This document shows positions 5,385 through 6,061 of a stretch of DNA of 6,061 bases, piece by piece. Origin of the DNA: Acidobacteriota bacterium (GTDB taxonomy: Bacteria; Acidobacteriota; UBA6911; RPQK01; JAPXNP01); the NCBI GenBank assembly GCA_030614585.1, contig JAUWTT010000262.1:1-6061 (forward strand), written 5' to 3'. The notes beneath the pieces were generated by a model that searched no databases, was not told the origin of the DNA, and saw only the letters and a program-made list of their open reading frames with translations. Within the stretch, counting starts at the first letter, position 1. Each line of letters begins with the position of its first letter. Position numbers and translations under genes: made by a program.

Positions 5385-6061
5385 GTGTTGAATACCCTGG
5401 TGCTCATTTGGACCGTTGCGGCCAAAGATCTGAGGATCGAGTACCGTTCGCGCCAGGCTTTCTTCACCACCCTCTTTTTTGCTCTGTTGATTCTGATTAT
5501 TTTCAACTTTGCCTTCGATCCGGGGAATAAGGCAATTAAGGATGCAGTCCCCGGGATTCTTTGGGTGTCTTTGTTATTTCCGGGCGTCATCCAGTTGAAT
5601 CGTTCATTTCAGTCTGAGAGAGAGGAGGGAACCCTTTATGGGCTCATCCTGGCTCCGATCGACCGGGGAATCCTGTTCTTCGGAAAATTCCTGGCGAACT
5701 GGCTCCTCCTTTTGCTGGTCGATCTGATCATCCTGGTTGCTTTTTTCATATTCTACAACCTCCCATTCTCTGAGAGCATTCTTTGGCTGGCGCTTCTCAT
5801 CACGCTTGTCTCGCTTGTCTTCTCTTCGGTGGGGACACTCTTTGCGGCGATGGTGAGTGGTGTCCGTGCCTGGGATGTTTTGCTCCCGATCCTCTTGTTT
5901 CCGATTCTCATTCCTGTGGTGATTGCGGCGGTCAATGCCACTCGTGGGCTGTTCGACCCGGCAGGAGCAGAGTACTTTGTCCAGTGGCTGAAGCTTCTAG
6001 TAGTCTCAGACGTGGTCTTTATTGCGGGCTCATTCATGGTTTTTGACTTTGTGCTTGAAGA
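5385..6061 (+). CDS. ccmB: heme exporter membrane protein CcmB (3' end cut by the window)
   Basis: CcmB is the membrane subunit that pairs with CcmA in the heme-release ABC complex. The visible 225 codons (plus two bases) are close to full length for a family of about 220-230 residues, so only a few residues are likely missing. Six hydrophobic segments fit CcmB: about 26-44, 55-71, 98-123, 132-156, 165-184 and 202-222. Typical CcmB features are the N-terminal A-A-K-D-L-R-I-E-Y-R at 12-21 and the block R-S-F-Q-S-E-R-E-E-G-T-L at 73-84, followed by L-A-P. I chose the GTG at 5385 because GAGG at 5373-5376 sits 8 nt upstream and the protein then begins as CcmB usually does. GTG codons at 5376 and 5379 and a TTG at 5388 are alternatives. 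The frame is open back to 5307 with no ATG. Confidence 0.94.
   Translation, partial: MLNTLVLIWTVAAKDLRIEYRSRQAFFTTLFFALLILIIFNFAFDPGNKAIKDAVPGILWVSLLFPGVIQLNRSFQSEREEGTLYGLILAPIDRGILFFGKFLANWLLLLLVDLIILVAFFIFYNLPFSESILWLALLITLVSLVFSSVGTLFAAMVSGVRAWDVLLPILLFPILIPVVIAAVNATRGLFDPAGAEYFVQWLKLLVVSDVVFIAGSFMVFDFVLE

Noticed and set aside
5783..6046. 87-residue + strand open frame inside ccmB
   Set aside because: It is out of frame with a six-helix CcmB and shows only the Cys- and Gly-rich composition of a shifted frame.
1..6061. tRNA or rRNA genes, CRISPR arrays, insertion sequences
   Set aside because: No cloverleaf-like region, regularly spaced direct repeats, transposase motif or terminal inverted repeats were seen. 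Coding density and gene order are those of an ordinary chromosomal region.

Overview
This window joins the end of a membrane (F0) ATP synthase cluster to the start of a cytochrome c maturation (Ccm, System I) cluster. All genes lie on the + strand. In order they are: a possible tail of an unseen upstream gene, atpI-like, atpB (subunit a), atpE (subunit c), a 268-nt intergenic region, ccmE, ccmF, a short CcmI-like membrane protein, ccmA, a possible 31-codon micro-ORF, and ccmB, which runs off the right edge within a few codons of its expected end.

The organism is a respiring bacterium that makes c-type cytochromes; by eye the DNA is about half G+C. Three traits point away from Alpha-, Beta- and Gammaproteobacteria. 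The atpI-atpB-atpE group is split from the rest of the ATP synthase genes. CcmE carries a CxxxY heme-binding motif instead of HxxxY. The ccm order is E-F-(small I-like)-A-B. Together they suggest the former Deltaproteobacteria (Desulfobacterota and relatives), Acidobacteriota or a related lineage. This placement is inference; no rRNA or other marker gene is present.

Region 1-1543 encodes the proton-translocating membrane part of F1F0 ATP synthase: AtpI (c-ring assembly helper), subunit a with its essential arginine, and subunit c with its ion-binding glutamate. Neither atpF nor any F1 gene follows atpE, so those genes must lie elsewhere.

Region 1544-1811 has no convincing gene. It holds a perfect 11-bp inverted repeat, a 6-bp inverted repeat, an extended -10 promoter candidate and a small hairpin with a T-rich tail just before ccmE. 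It most likely separates the atp and ccm transcription units.

Region 1812-6061 encodes the Ccm machinery. CcmA (ATPase) and CcmB (membrane subunit) belong to the ABC complex that, with CcmC (not in the window), loads heme on CcmE and releases holo-CcmE. CcmE is the periplasmic heme chaperone. CcmF is the heme-handling synthetase that transfers heme to apocytochromes. The genes are tightly packed (ATGA overlap for ccmE/ccmF, 28 nt for ccmF/ccmI-like, 2 nt for ccmI-like/ccmA), consistent with one operon. I see no wholly new system here. The points most worth a second look are the CxxxY CcmE paired with a truncated CcmI-like protein, the altered glycine motif of subunit c, and the coupled micro-ORF between ccmA and ccmB.
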